From NCBI RefSeq assembly GCF_030248535.1, contig NZ_JAHGAJ010000016.1, forward strand, positions 217,841 through 281,840: 64,000 nucleotides of DNA. Reading direction: 5' to 3'. A program made the translations under genes and the position numbers. The DNA comes from Vibrio sp. D404a (lineage in GTDB: Bacteria; Pseudomonadota; Gammaproteobacteria; Enterobacterales; Vibrionaceae). This document shows, in pieces, positions 48,695 to 58,309 of this stretch (position 1 is the stretch's first letter; every line of letters begins with the position of its first letter). Below the pieces are notes generated by a model that saw nothing but the letters and a program-made list of their open reading frames with translations, had not been told where the DNA came from and did no database searches.

Positions 48695-49342
48695 ATGAAG
48701 GTATCAAGATATACCCGCACACTGCACTTTTTGTGCTTAGACCCAAAACAGACACATCTCTATATCAATGAGATCGAAAAGCTCCTTTCAATACCTATGT
48801 TTAGGCTCCCTCCGGGAGAACTAATGTGTGTGAATAAGAAACAGAGCAATCGAATTATTTTAATTGATTACAAGCAATTACCTGATTTGTTCGAGGCATT
48901 TCCTAACCTAGCGGTAATATGGAAAAACTACGAAATCATTCTTTTTAACGTAGATAAGCCGCTACAAACCCAAGAGATCATTCGTTTTGGTCACCTTAAA
49001 GGGCTTTTTTACTGCAGCGACACTAAGCCCCAAATTGCCGAGGGCATTACCAGAATCATTAATGGTGAAAATTGGCTTCCTAGAAAGATCACCAGCCAAC
49101 TGCTGTTTTACTATCGCAATATCGTCAACACCAGCACTTGCCCAATTACGGTGGATTTGACCATTCGTGAACTGCAGGTCATTCGATGTCTACAAACTGG
49201 AGCCTCGAATACCCAAATCGCAGAGGACTTATTCATCAGCGAATTCACAGTCAAATCCCACCTTTATCAGATCTTTCGTAAACTGGCTGTAAAGAATCGT
49301 GTGCAAGCTATTGCCTGGGCAAACCAGAATCTTATATCTTGA
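48695..49342 (+). CDS. qstR: LuxR-type regulator QstR
   Basis: Transcription factor of 215 residues with an N-terminal receiver-like domain that lacks obvious phosphorylation residues and a C-terminal LuxR HTH (residues 153-213: LTIRELQVIRCLQTGASNTQIAEDLF...TVKSHLYQIFRKL). It belongs to the VpsT/CsgD family. The c-di-GMP motif W[FLM][TS]R of VpsT is WLPR at 127-130 here. The place between ssb and galU is that of V. cholerae QstR (VC0396), which acts downstream of TfoX and HapR to drive DNA-uptake and type VI secretion genes. AAAGGA precedes the ATG. Upstream sites could not be identified. Confidence 0.85.
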   Translation: MKVSRYTRTLHFLCLDPKQTHLYINEIEKLLSIPMFRLPPGELMCVNKKQSNRIILIDYKQLPDLFEAFPNLAVIWKNYEIILFNVDKPLQTQEIIRFGHLKGLFYCSDTKPQIAEGITRIINGENWLPRKITSQLLFYYRNIVNTSTCPITVDLTIRELQVIRCLQTGASNTQIAEDLFISEFTVKSHLYQIFRKLAVKNRVQAIAWANQNLIS

Positions 49343-49351
49343 TTGTTAAAA

Positions 49352-49367
49352 CAATAATCTATTATTG
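49352..49367. repeat. 16-base palindrome between qstR and galU
   Basis: CAATAATCTATTATTG is a palindrome with 7-base arms around CT. It lies ten bases after the qstR stop and just before the terminator. It may be a DNA-binding site or just part of the terminator context. Confidence 0.3.
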
Positions 49368-49372
49368 AGGGT

Positions 49373-49407
49373 AACGAGCACAACGATAGAGCTCGTTGCT
49401 AATTTTT
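49373..49407 (+). terminator. Terminator after qstR
   Basis: AACGAGC and GCTCGTT form a 7-bp stem with an 11-base loop, followed by GCTAATTTTT. It lies about 30 bases after the qstR stop and separates it from galU. Confidence 0.6.
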
Positions 49408-49493
49408 CGACATTAGTTGTGCTAGAGTTGCCCTCAGAAATGTTCAGTAAACATAACTGAATCAATAATTCTTAAAGATATAAGGTTTTTATC

Positions 49494-50366
49494 ATGATCA
49501 AAAAATGCCTTTTCCCAGCGGCAGGCTACGGCACACGCTTCTTACCTGCAACCAAATCTATGCCAAAAGAGATGATGCCCGTCGTAAGCAAACCACTCAT
49601 TGAATATGGTGTAGAAGAAGCGATTGAAGCTGGTATGAATGGCATGTGCATCGTAACAGGCCGTGGTAAACACTCAATCATGGACCACTTTGATAAGAAC
49701 TACGAGCTTGAGCACCAAATCAGCGGTACCAATAAAGAAGAGCTGCTTTACAACATCCGCGAAACGATTGAAGCGGCAAACTTCACCTACATTCGCCAGC
49801 GTGAGATGAAAGGCTTAGGTCACGCGATTTTAACGGGCCGTGAACTGGTTGGTGACGAACCTTTCGCAGTGGTGCTTGCGGATGATCTATGTGTCAATGA
49901 GCAACAAGGCGTACTGGCTCAGATGGTTGCACTTTACAAACAGTTCCGTTGTTCAATCGTTGCTGTACAAGAAGTACCTGAAGATGAAACACATAAATAC
50001 GGTGTCATTTCTGGTGAGATGATTAAAGACGACCTTTATCGTGTTGATGACATGGTAGAGAAGCCAGAGCAAGGCACTGCACCAAGCAACCTAGCGATCA
50101 TTGGTCGTTACATCCTGACTCCAGACATCTTCGAACTGATTGAAAACACTGAACCAGGTAAAGGTGGCGAGATTCAAATTACAGACGCGCTGCTTAAGCA
50201 AGCAAAAGCGGGTTGCGTACTAGCGTACAAATTTAAGGGCAAGCGCTTTGACTGTGGTAGCGTGGAAGGCTACATCGAAGCAACTAACTACTGCTACGAG
50301 AACCTATACAAAAAAGATGAGCAAAAGGTTGAGCTAAGCAAGCACTCGACCCAAAAAGAGGCATAA
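49494..50366 (+). CDS. galU: UTP-glucose-1-phosphate uridylyltransferase
   Basis: GalU, 290 residues, makes UDP-glucose from UTP and glucose-1-phosphate for polysaccharide and LPS synthesis. The nucleotide-binding signature AAGYGTRFLPATKSMPKEM is at residues 9-27, and VEKP, GRYILTP and the D-containing ITDALL motifs are in order. Length is close to the E. coli enzyme. It ends with a polar tail of 15 residues without known function. It is flanked by the terminators of qstR and its own, so it is transcribed alone. Confidence 0.97.
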   Translation: MIKKCLFPAAGYGTRFLPATKSMPKEMMPVVSKPLIEYGVEEAIEAGMNGMCIVTGRGKHSIMDHFDKNYELEHQISGTNKEELLYNIRETIEAANFTYIRQREMKGLGHAILTGRELVGDEPFAVVLADDLCVNEQQGVLAQMVALYKQFRCSIVAVQEVPEDETHKYGVISGEMIKDDLYRVDDMVEKPEQGTAPSNLAIIGRYILTPDIFELIENTEPGKGGEIQITDALLKQAKAGCVLAYKFKGKRFDCGSVEGYIEATNYCYENLYKKDEQKVELSKHSTQKEA

Positions 50367-50388
50367 CCCCTCTTCTACTCATTCAATG

Positions 50389-50419
50389 AAAAAGGCAGCT
50401 CAATCGAGCTGCCTTTTTT
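50389..50419 (+). terminator. Terminator after galU
   Basis: A stem of about eleven pairs (aaaggcagctc/gagctgccttt) with an AATC loop is followed by a six-T run. It ends directly before the LexA box at 50421. Confidence 0.88.
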
Positions 50420-50420
50420 G

Positions 50421-50440
50421 TACTGTTTTTTTATCCAGTA
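50421..50440. promoter_or_regulatory. LexA (SOS) box upstream of uvrA
   Basis: TACTGTTTTTTTATCCAGTA has the conserved outer bases TACTG...CAGTA and a CTGT-N8-CCAG core, one mismatch from CTGT-N8-ACAG. It lies about 65 bases before the uvrA start and next to a candidate promoter (TTTGCA at 50445, AATACT at 50468). uvrA is a LexA target in E. coli. Confidence 0.8.
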
Positions 50441-50504
50441 AAACTTTGCACAAAACTCACACTATGTAATACTTTAGCCACTGAAAATTACATGGTTGCC
50501 TGAG

Positions 50505-53336
50505 ATGGATAAAATTGAAGTAAGGGGTGCTCGTACGCACAACCTAAAAGATATAAACCTAACAATCCCAAGAGATAAGCTGATTGTGATTACGGGTTTG
50601 TCTGGGTCTGGTAAGTCTTCACTGGCTTTTGACACCCTGTATGCTGAAGGACAACGTCGCTACGTTGAATCCTTATCAGCCTACGCTCGTCAATTTTTAT
50701 CCCTCATGGAGAAGCCCGATGTTGACCACATAGAGGGCTTGTCTCCGGCAATCTCTATCGAGCAAAAATCGACATCTCATAACCCGCGCTCAACCGTCGG
50801 TACCATTACAGAAGTCTATGATTACCTGAGACTCTTATATGCTCGTGTTGGTGAGCCTCGTTGTCCAGATCATCATATCCCTCTTGCAGCACAAACCATC
50901 AGTCAAATGGTCGATAAAGTACTCGAGCTGCCTGAAGGTTCAAAAATGATGCTGCTTGCTCCTATCGTCAAAGAGCGTAAGGGTGAGCATGTTAAAACAC
51001 TACAAAACCTTGCGGCTCAAGGCTTTATTCGAGCAAGGATCGACGGCGAAACCTGCGATCTTTCCGATCCACCAGCCCTAGAACTTCACAAAAAGCACAC
51101 CATTGAAGTGGTGGTGGATCGCTTTAAGGTTCGCCCAGATCTTCAGCAGCGTCTCGCTGAATCTTTTGAGACCACTCTAGAGCTATCTGGCGGTATCGCC
51201 GTTGTCGATTGGATGGATGATAACGATCAAGAAGAGATCGTGTTTTCGGCTAACTTCGCTTGTCCTAAATGTGGTTACAGCATGCAAGAGCTTGAACCAC
51301 GACTTTTCTCTTTCAACAACCCAGCTGGTGCCTGTGGTACCTGTGATGGCCTAGGTGTACAACAATATTTCGACCCAAGCCGCATTATTGTTGACGACAA
51401 CCTAAGTATTGCCGACGGTGCCATTAAAGGTTGGGATCAAAAGAACTATTACTATTTCCAAATGCTCACTTCGCTCGCTGAGCACTACGGATTTGATCTG
51501 TTTGCGCCGTTCAACTCTTTGCCAAAGAAAACTCAAGACATCATCTTGAAAGGATCGGGTCGCACAGAGGTTGAATTCAAATACATCAATGATCGTGGCG
51601 ATATTCGAGTTAAGCGTCACCCGTTTGAAGGTATTCTGAATACGTTAGAGAGACGCTACCGTGATACTGAGTCGAACTCAGTTCGTGAAGATCTTGCGAA
51701 GTATATTTCAACTAAGTCCTGTTCTAGCTGTGGCGGTACCCGCCTAAGACTCGAAGCGCGCAATGTATTTATTGGTGATACCACCTTGCCACAGATTGTT
51801 GAACTGAGTATTGCTGATGCCTTGGCATTCTTCCAAAACCTGCAATTGAGCGGTCAGCGCGCACAAATTGCCGAAAAGGTAATGAAAGAGATCAACGACC
51901 GCCTACACTTCTTGGTCAACGTTGGCTTGAACTATCTCAACCTATCGCGCAGCGCAGAGACACTTTCAGGTGGTGAAGCGCAACGAATCCGACTTGCAAG
52001 CCAAATTGGTGCAGGTCTAGTTGGCGTTATGTATGTTTTGGATGAACCTTCCATTGGTCTCCACCAGCGCGATAACGAGCGACTACTACAGACTCTCGTA
52101 CACCTTCGCGATCTTGGTAACACCGTATTGGTTGTCGAGCATGATGAAGATGCGATTCGCTGTGCCGATCACGTGATTGATATTGGTCCGGGCGCTGGTG
52201 TTCATGGTGGTAATGTCGTAGCCGAAGGCACCATGCAAGAGATCATCGACAATCCAAACTCTTTGACTGGCCAGTACCTCAGTGGCGTCAAAGAAATTGC
52301 AGTACCAAAAGAGCGTACTCCAATCGACAAGAAGAAAGTCGTAGAGCTGATTGGCGCGACAGGCAACAACCTTAAAGAGGTGACAGCAACAATTCCTGTC
52401 GGCCTGTTCAGTTGTATTACGGGTGTGTCAGGTTCTGGCAAATCAACCCTGATTAACGATACCTTCTTTAAGATCGCCCACACGCAACTTAACGGTGCCA
52501 CAACAGCAGTACCTGCACCGTACAAAAAGATAAAAGGCTTAGAGCATTTCGATAAGGTTATCGATATCGACCAAAGCCCAATTGGACGCACCCCGCGCTC
52601 TAACCCGGCAACCTATACCGGTATCTTTACACCAATTCGTGAACTGTTTTCAGGTACACAAGAAGCGCGTTCCCGTGGTTACAAGCCGGGCCGCTTTAGC
52701 TTCAACGTTCGAGGTGGACGCTGTGAAGCCTGTCAGGGTGATGGTGTAATTAAAGTCGAAATGCACTTCTTACCAGATGTATACGTTCCTTGTGATGTAT
52801 GTAAGGGAAAACGCTATAACCGTGAAACACTGGAAGTACGCTATAAAGGCAAAACCATCGATGAAGTATTAGAGATGACAGTCGAAGATGCTCGTGAATT
52901 CTTTAACCCAGTTCCAGTGATCGCACGTAAGCTCCAAACATTAATGGATGTGGGCTTATCATATATTCGACTTGGACAAGCCGCGACAACGTTGTCTGGT
53001 GGTGAAGCACAGCGTGTTAAATTGGCTCGTGAGCTATCTAAGCGTGATACAGGCAAGACTCTGTACATCCTAGATGAGCCGACTACAGGTCTTCATTTCC
53101 ACGATATCCAGCAGCTTTTGACTGTTTTGCATCGCCTACGTGACCACGGAAATACGGTCGTGGTGATTGAGCATAACCTTGACGTGATAAAAACCGCAGA
53201 CTGGATCATCGACTTGGGTCCAGAAGGTGGACAAGGTGGCGGTGAGATTATTGCGGCAGGTACGCCAGAAGATGTGGCATTGGTCGAAGGCTCTCACACT
53301 GCTCGCTTTCTTAAGCCTATGTTAACTATGAAATAG
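50505..53336 (+). CDS. uvrA: Excinuclease ABC subunit UvrA
   Basis: DNA-damage recognition ATPase of nucleotide excision repair, 943 residues. It begins [19 protein letters not shown]. Two ABC cassettes are present: Walker [20 protein letters not shown] and [14 protein letters not shown], each with its LSGGEAQR signature. Zinc fingers [28 protein letters not shown] and [16 protein letters not shown] are complete. I prefer the ATG at 50505 over a TTG three codons upstream, as it matches E. coli UvrA. An SOS box lies upstream. A strong terminator ends the gene. Confidence 0.98.
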   Translation: MDKIEVRGARTHNLKDINLTIPRDKLIVITGLSGSGKSSLAFDTLYAEGQRRYVESLSAYARQFLSLMEKPDVDHIEGLSPAISIEQKSTSHNPRSTVGTITEVYDYLRLLYARVGEPRCPDHHIPLAAQTISQMVDKVLELPEGSKMMLLAPIVKERKGEHVKTLQNLAAQGFIRARIDGETCDLSDPPALELHKKHTIEVVVDRFKVRPDLQQRLAESFETTLELSGGIAVVDWMDDNDQEEIVFSANFACPKCGYSMQELEPRLFSFNNPAGACGTCDGLGVQQYFDPSRIIVDDNLSIADGAIKGWDQKNYYYFQMLTSLAEHYGFDLFAPFNSLPKKTQDIILKGSGRTEVEFKYINDRGDIRVKRHPFEGILNTLERRYRDTESNSVREDLAKYISTKSCSSCGGTRLRLEARNVFIGDTTLPQIVELSIADALAFFQNLQLSGQRAQIAEKVMKEINDRLHFLVNVGLNYLNLSRSAETLSGGEAQRIRLASQIGAGLVGVMYVLDEPSIGLHQRDNERLLQTLVHLRDLGNTVLVVEHDEDAIRCADHVIDIGPGAGVHGGNVVAEGTMQEIIDNPNSLTGQYLSGVKEIAVPKERTPIDKKKVVELIGATGNNLKEVTATIPVGLFSCITGVSGSGKSTLINDTFFKIAHTQLNGATTAVPAPYKKIKGLEHFDKVIDIDQSPIGRTPRSNPATYTGIFTPIRELFSGTQEARSRGYKPGRFSFNVRGGRCEACQGDGVIKVEMHFLPDVYVPCDVCKGKRYNRETLEVRYKGKTIDEVLEMTVEDAREFFNPVPVIARKLQTLMDVGLSYIRLGQAATTLSGGEAQRVKLARELSKRDTGKTLYILDEPTTGLHFHDIQQLLTVLHRLRDHGNTVVVIEHNLDVIKTADWIIDLGPEGGQGGGEIIAAGTPEDVALVEGSHTARFLKPMLTMK

Positions 53337-53382
53337 AGCTACAATACCACTCAGTCAATAGGGTGAAAAAGTGTTACAGTAT

Positions 53383-53416
53383 CGGGGCTTGTTCTAATCG
53401 GACAGGCCCCGTTTTT
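53383..53416 (+). terminator. Terminator after uvrA
   Basis: CGGGGCTTGT and ACAGGCCCCG pair over ten positions, with one G-T pair and a nine-base loop, followed by five T. It lies between uvrA and the pglL-type gene, 17 bases before the next start. Confidence 0.85.
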
Positions 53417-53432
53417 ATAAGGTTAAGGATCT

Positions 53433-55208
53433 ATGGCGACAATACACACCAGTGGTACACAGCTTGAGGGTCAGGTGACTCAACTTCCGCTCAATAAACC
53501 CTTCTTGGCTTCATTGGCGGTGGTTTTTCTCCTCGCTATGCACTTTTTTATGCCTAACCCTGGTGGTTCAGGATTGGCGTTGTCCTTCAACCCAACCACT
53601 TGGTTGGCGCTTAGCTTTACCTTAGCCATTGGCTTTTACCAAATGGCCAATAACCGTGTTATCAAATACTCCAAGCTCACTATCGGGCTTCTGATTAGCT
53701 GCATTATTCTTACACTGCCAGTCCTATACAGCAACGCAGATACTTCCGGTGCTTCAGGTCGCTTACTTGGGCTGTGGACTGGTTTCTCTTTTTTCGTTCT
53801 TCTTCAGCAGTTCAAGTTTAGTAACAAACATAAGCAGCGCTTACTCTGGTTCATTGTACTCGCCGTTATGATTCAAGCTCTGTTTGGTTACTTCCAGTAC
53901 TTTTTCTTAGAAGCCGGCAATATGTTTGGCTACAACACCAAAGCCAACCGCCCTTATGGCATTTTCCAGCAACCGAATGTGATGGCAAGTTTTCTCGCAA
54001 CTGGCTTTGTGCTCTCTGCATATCTTCTGGCAAGACAACCAACCAAATACAACCTTAAACTGAGCGAGTCGTTTCTGCTCTATATGATGCCTGCGATCAC
54101 AGTACCACTGCTGATCATCATCGCATCCAGAACAGGTTGGCTGGCTAGTGTATTAAGCTTTGTCCTTATCCTGCCATACCTTTACAAGTTTTCGACCAAG
54201 AAGCGCTTTTACGGCTGGTGCGGTTCTGTATTGCTCGGACTGATTGCTGGTTTTGCTATTATCAACTTACAGGCAGCTGATAGCTTAGCCAGCAAGCGTA
54301 CACACTTAGAAAGCCCTCGAGCTTATACTTTTCCGCAAGCCCTCGATATGATGGTAGAAAAGCCATTCTCTGGTTATGGCTACGGTAAATTTGAGTCTGA
54401 ATATACGCTGTACACAGCACGTCAACATCAACTCAACTCCAATTATCACCCGGGGCTTCCTGCGATGGACCACCCGCACAATGAGTTGTTATTTTGGGGG
54501 GTTGAAGGGGGTATTGTACCGATCATCGGTATTCTACTTGCAGCGGCTTTGGTCGCAGGCCGGATAACGACCGCAACAAAGGGAACACAGTTAGCTCTGT
54601 TCGCTCTGTTTATTCCGATCGTTTTGCACTCACAACTTGAGTACCCGTTTTATCACTCGGCCATTCATTGGGTCACCTTTATTGTACTCCTTTATTGGGT
54701 TGATCAACGCACTTCCTATCATTACCAAAAGGGATTTAGCGTTATCAGTAAAACCTTATTTAGAGTAACGAGCCTGGTTGTGCCAATTCTTGTGAGCTTC
54801 TATATGTTGAGCGCCTTGCACACCAACTATGTGCTGACCAAGTTTGAGAAATCACAGCCTAAAAATCCGGATATTCTGAAAGAGGTTTCGAACCCTGTGG
54901 TTTGGAAAGATCGCTACGATTGGGATATCTACAGCACTTACCTCAATATCGGCCTCTATCAAGAAGATCCAAAACTGATTCAGCCGTATATTGATTGGTC
55001 TCTAAATATCATCAAGTCGAAGCCACGACCTGCGTTTTACAACAACCTGATCTTGGCTTACCAAGGCTTAGGTGACGAAAGCAAAGCAGAGCAGATTCGT
55101 AGCGAAGCGCAATTCTTGTTCCCGAACCGAGACTTCTCGACAGTGCAGTATCAGCGTCCATCACAAGCAAAATCAGCGACATCACAAGCACAAGAGACGG
55201 CTGAATAA
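53433..55208 (+). CDS. pglL: PglL-type O-oligosaccharyltransferase (Wzy/WaaL superfamily)
   Basis: Polytopic inner-membrane protein of 591 residues with about ten to twelve hydrophobic helices. The WaaL/Wzy_C signature is HPHNELLFWGVEGG near 345-360, and the upstream block NRPYGIFQQPNVMASFLATGFVLSAYLL is the PglL_A region. The soluble C-terminal tail (residues 480-590) has a TPR-like pattern. In V. cholerae the homologue at this position (VC0393) was shown to act as an O-oligosaccharyltransferase in E. coli. Its natural protein targets are not established; pilins are typical PglL substrates. AAGGATCT precedes the ATG. Confidence 0.85.
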   Translation: MATIHTSGTQLEGQVTQLPLNKPFLASLAVVFLLAMHFFMPNPGGSGLALSFNPTTWLALSFTLAIGFYQMANNRVIKYSKLTIGLLISCIILTLPVLYSNADTSGASGRLLGLWTGFSFFVLLQQFKFSNKHKQRLLWFIVLAVMIQALFGYFQYFFLEAGNMFGYNTKANRPYGIFQQPNVMASFLATGFVLSAYLLARQPTKYNLKLSESFLLYMMPAITVPLLIIIASRTGWLASVLSFVLILPYLYKFSTKKRFYGWCGSVLLGLIAGFAIINLQAADSLASKRTHLESPRAYTFPQALDMMVEKPFSGYGYGKFESEYTLYTARQHQLNSNYHPGLPAMDHPHNELLFWGVEGGIVPIIGILLAAALVAGRITTATKGTQLALFALFIPIVLHSQLEYPFYHSAIHWVTFIVLLYWVDQRTSYHYQKGFSVISKTLFRVTSLVVPILVSFYMLSALHTNYVLTKFEKSQPKNPDILKEVSNPVVWKDRYDWDIYSTYLNIGLYQEDPKLIQPYIDWSLNIIKSKPRPAFYNNLILAYQGLGDESKAEQIRSEAQFLFPNRDFSTVQYQRPSQAKSATSQAQETAE

Positions 55209-55216
55209 ACATCAAT

Positions 55217-55251
55217 AAAAAAGGCGAACGGTTTATAACTCGTTCGCCTTT
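55217..55251. terminator. Bidirectional terminator after pglL
   Basis: The stem aaaggcgaacg/cgttcgccttt encloses a ten-base loop and has A and T tracts on its sides. It separates two convergent genes. Confidence 0.85.
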
Positions 55252-55273
55252 CTGATTGGGATATTCTTGATGT

Positions 55274-56413
55274 CTACTTCAACACATCAGCCAGCGCTTT
55301 AAGACACAAGGCAACATTCTCTTTGCGAGCGCCATAACCCATTAAGCCAATTCTCCACGCTTTCCCGGCTAATGCACCAAGACCCGCACCAATCTCTAGA
55401 TTGTATTCTTCAAGCAGTCGCGTTCGAACAGCGGCCTCATCAATACCTTCAGGGAAATACACAGCGTTCAATTGCGGTAATCGACTTTCTTCTTCAACCA
55501 CAAAGCTTAATCCAAGAGATTCAAGACCAGCCTTCAGCTCACGGTGCGCTGATTGATGACGCTCCCAAGCATTCTCTAACCCTTCGTTGCGCAGAATCAC
55601 TAGCGATTCATGCAGAGCATATAGGCTATTTACAGGAGCCGTATGGTGGTAGCTACGCTTCCCTTCACCACTCCAATAGCCCAACACTAAACTTTGATCT
55701 AAGAACCAGCTTTGCACTGGTGATTGACGCGCTTTCATCTTCTCTACCGCTTTTTGAGAAAAAGTCACTGGCGAAAGACCCGGAACACAAGACAAACACT
55801 TTTGGCTGCCCGAATACACAGCGTCTAACTGCCATTCATCCACCAGCAGAGGAACACCACCCAGAGAAGTAACAGCATCGACGATTGTCAGTGCATTGAA
55901 ACGGCGCGCTACTTGTGAAATCGCTTCAGCGTCCGTCAACGCACCTGTAGATGTTTCCGCATGAACAAACGCCACAGCCACAGCATCAGGGTGTTCGGAC
56001 AGTGCTTGCTCTACTTTTTCGACAGAGACAGATTTACCCCAATCATCATCAACCAAGATGGCTTCACCACCACAGCGAACCACGTTTTCACGCATGCGCT
56101 CACCAAACACACCATTTCGGCACACAATCACTTTTTCGCCTGGTTCAATCAAATTAACGAAACAGGTTTCCATACCTGCACTACCCGGAGCTGAAACTGC
56201 AATCGTAAACTCATTTTCCGTTTGGAAGGCATATTTTAATAGCTGCTTCACCTCATCCATCATATTGATAAACAGAGGATCTAAATGGCCGATAGTCGGG
56301 CGACTCAGCGCCTGTAAAACTCGTGGGGAAATATCGGAAGGCCCCGGTCCCATGAGCGTGCGATGAGGAGGAAAAAAGCTTTCAGCGATGGAAGTTGTGT
56401 GCAGGTTCGACAT
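55274..56413 (-). CDS. Class V aminotransferase (alanine-glyoxylate/serine-pyruvate type)
   Basis: PLP-dependent enzyme of 379 residues. It has the AGAT-like N-terminus (LMGPGPSDISPRVLQALSRPTIGHLDPLF at residues 20-48), D179 in VDAVTSLGGVP that holds the PLP ring nitrogen, and the PLP-binding K205 in YSGSQKCLSC. Family members use alanine, serine or glyoxylate, but substrate cannot be decided here. It is transcribed away from lysC; both genes share the 460-base region that carries the lysine riboswitch on the other strand. Confidence 0.88.
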   Translation of the reverse strand: MSNLHTTSIAESFFPPHRTLMGPGPSDISPRVLQALSRPTIGHLDPLFINMMDEVKQLLKYAFQTENEFTIAVSAPGSAGMETCFVNLIEPGEKVIVCRNGVFGERMRENVVRCGGEAILVDDDWGKSVSVEKVEQALSEHPDAVAVAFVHAETSTGALTDAEAISQVARRFNALTIVDAVTSLGGVPLLVDEWQLDAVYSGSQKCLSCVPGLSPVTFSQKAVEKMKARQSPVQSWFLDQSLVLGYWSGEGKRSYHHTAPVNSLYALHESLVILRNEGLENAWERHQSAHRELKAGLESLGLSFVVEEESRLPQLNAVYFPEGIDEAAVRTRLLEEYNLEIGAGLGALAGKAWRIGLMGYGARKENVALCLKALADVLK

Positions 56414-56550
56414 AATTATCCCTTATGTTTATGACATGAACCTTCCACACTAAAGCAAATCCACTACCTCAGCAATTAGTCGAAAGTCTCGAGGTCAAAC
56501 CAGTGTCACAGAATTGTTAAATTTATTTTCACTTTATCTTGAGTTACCGA

Positions 56551-56579
56551 TTGACATTCTTATCGCAAACACGTTCAAT
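56551..56579 (+). promoter_or_regulatory. lysC promoter
   Basis: A perfect -35 TTGACA at 56551-56556 is followed after 17 bases by TTCAAT at 56574-56579. The predicted start near 56586 falls just before the riboswitch aptamer, which supports the call. Confidence 0.7.
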
Positions 56580-56589
56580 AAAACAGCTA

Positions 56590-56768
56590 TCAAGCAGAAG
56601 AGGAGCACTGCCCAGGTAGATGTTTTGTGGAGCCACATTTCCAATACAAAACATTCAGGGGGAGCAGTGCCGAGGTAACTGAAACATGTCGGGTTTCTGT
56701 TATCGGTTAATTGGGCTGAATCCCATTAACTGTCATCATTCCAATATGATGAGGAGCTTCTGAGGTTT
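56590..56768 (+). promoter_or_regulatory. Lysine riboswitch (L box) upstream of lysC
   Basis: The untranslated leader of lysC matches the L-box consensus closely and in order: AGAAGAGGAGCACTGCCCA, the GTAGATG helix, GGAGCC, CAGGGGGAGCAGTGCCGAGG, GTAACTGAAAC, TTGGGCTGAATCCCATTAACTGTC, and a closing P1 arm cttctg that pairs with cagaag at 56595-56600. It is very like the E. coli lysC leader. Lysine binding should lower lysC expression. After the aptamer, 56761-56795 can form a weak GAGGT/ACCTC hairpin followed by TCTTTTT (possible terminator), and 56826-56851 has a GTTGG/CCAAC hairpin before TTTTTATTTT, so the mode of control (termination or translation) is not decided. The rest of 56414-56550 looks like the aminotransferase leader. 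Confidence 0.92.
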
Positions 56769-56873
56769 ACAATTCAAATACACACCTCTCTTTTTGCTCT
56801 AAACACTCTCTTCAAACATTGGACGTTGGATTACCAACAGTAATTTTTATTTTAGGAAGTCGGGAGATTTATC

Positions 56874-58247
56874 GTGAGCGCATCTAATGTAGCTGGTTCT
56901 TTTAATGTCGCCAAATTTGGTGGGACAAGTGTTGCTAACTTTGAGGCAATGAGTCGCTGTGCAGCCATTATTGAGAATAACCCAAATACCAAGCTTGTTG
57001 TCAGCAGTGCGTGCTCTGGTGTAACCAACCTATTAGTCGAATTAGCCAACGGTGTTCAAGAGCAAGCTCGACGCCAAGAGCTAATGAACCAACTGACCGA
57101 GATTCACCACGCTATCTTAGATCAGTTGGCGGATCCTATTAGCGTAGAGAAAGAGATCCACGCTATCCTAGATAATGTTGCTAGCGCAGCCGAAGCAGCA
57201 TCATTTCAATCTAGTGCCAAGCTAACCGATCATTTAGTGGCATGCGGCGAATTAATGTCTACGCACCTTTTCGCTCAAATACTACGTCAACGAGGCGTAG
57301 CTGCGGTTAGATTTGATATCCGTGACGTGCTGCGTACCAACGATGCTTACGGTAAGGCTGAGCCTCAACTTGAGCAAATTTCTACGCTTGCTCAAGAGAA
57401 GTTAATTCCTCTATGCCAAGAACAGGTAGTCGTAACTCAAGGCTTTATCGGTGCTGATGATGAAGGCAATACCACAACACTTGGTCGTGGCGGAAGTGAC
57501 TATTCAGCGGCTCTAATTGCCGAATCAGTATTGGCGGCCGGGTTAGAAATTTGGACCGATGTGCCGGGGATCTACACCACTGACCCTCGCATCGCTTCTA
57601 AAGCATCACCGATCCCTGAGATTAGCTTTAGTGAAGCCTCAGAGATGGCAAACTTTGGTGCTAAAATTTTACACCCATCGACACTAGTACCTGCATTGCG
57701 CCACCAAATACCTGTCTTTGTTGGTTCATCAAAAGAGCCAGAAAAAGGTGGTACTTGGATTCGCCAACAAGTGGAAAGCTCACCACTGTTTAGAGCACTT
57801 GCTCTGCGCTGTAATCAAACCATGGTGACACTGCGCAGTGCGAATATGTTCCACGCCTATGGCTTCCTTGCAAAAGTGTTTGAGATCCTTGCCAAGCATA
57901 AGATCTCAGTCGATCTTATTACCACCTCAGAGATCAGTGTCTCTCTGACTCTCGATCAAACAGACACTTCTGGCGGAGCACCAGAACTACCGGAAGTGGT
58001 ACGTAAAGAGCTAGAACAGTTATGTACGGTAGAAGTGGAACATAACCTATGTCTTGTCGCTCTTATTGGTAACAATATGAGTGAAAGCAAAGGCTATGCA
58101 AAGCAGGTATTCAGCACTCTTGAAGACTTTAACTTGCGCATGATCTGCTACGGTGCAAGTCCACACAACCTCTGCTTCTTGCTGCATGAGTCAGTTTCTC
58201 GCTCAGCAATTCAGAAACTTCACCAAGAGTTGTTTGAACAAGAATAA
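56874..58247 (+). CDS. lysC: Lysine-sensitive aspartokinase III
   Basis: Aspartate kinase of 457 residues that makes aspartyl phosphate, the first step toward lysine, threonine and methionine. The N-terminal kinase motif KFGGTSVANFEAM is at residues 14-26, with TLGRGGSDYSA near 204-214 and FGAKILHP near 263. Two ACT domains follow (LRSANMFHAYGFLAKVFEILAKHKISVDLI; ALIGNNMSESKGYAKQVFSTLEDFNLRMI). It starts with GTG, with GGGAG seven bases upstream. The riboswitch shows lysine regulation at RNA level; ACT domains imply feedback by lysine. It is monofunctional, without a homoserine dehydrogenase domain. Confidence 0.96.
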   Translation: MSASNVAGSFNVAKFGGTSVANFEAMSRCAAIIENNPNTKLVVSSACSGVTNLLVELANGVQEQARRQELMNQLTEIHHAILDQLADPISVEKEIHAILDNVASAAEAASFQSSAKLTDHLVACGELMSTHLFAQILRQRGVAAVRFDIRDVLRTNDAYGKAEPQLEQISTLAQEKLIPLCQEQVVVTQGFIGADDEGNTTTLGRGGSDYSAALIAESVLAAGLEIWTDVPGIYTTDPRIASKASPIPEISFSEASEMANFGAKILHPSTLVPALRHQIPVFVGSSKEPEKGGTWIRQQVESSPLFRALALRCNQTMVTLRSANMFHAYGFLAKVFEILAKHKISVDLITTSEISVSLTLDQTDTSGGAPELPEVVRKELEQLCTVEVEHNLCLVALIGNNMSESKGYAKQVFSTLEDFNLRMICYGASPHNLCFLLHESVSRSAIQKLHQELFEQE

Positions 58248-58264
58248 TACAATCAAACAGATAC

Positions 58265-58293
58265 AAAAAAGGGTTGCTCAACGGCAACCCTTT
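58265..58293. terminator. Bidirectional terminator between lysC and metH
   Basis: The stem aaagggttgc/gcaacccttt with a six-base loop is flanked by six A on the left and TTTCTCTTT on the right, between convergent genes. Confidence 0.85.
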
Positions 58294-58309
58294 CTCTTTC
58301 TAGTAGGTC

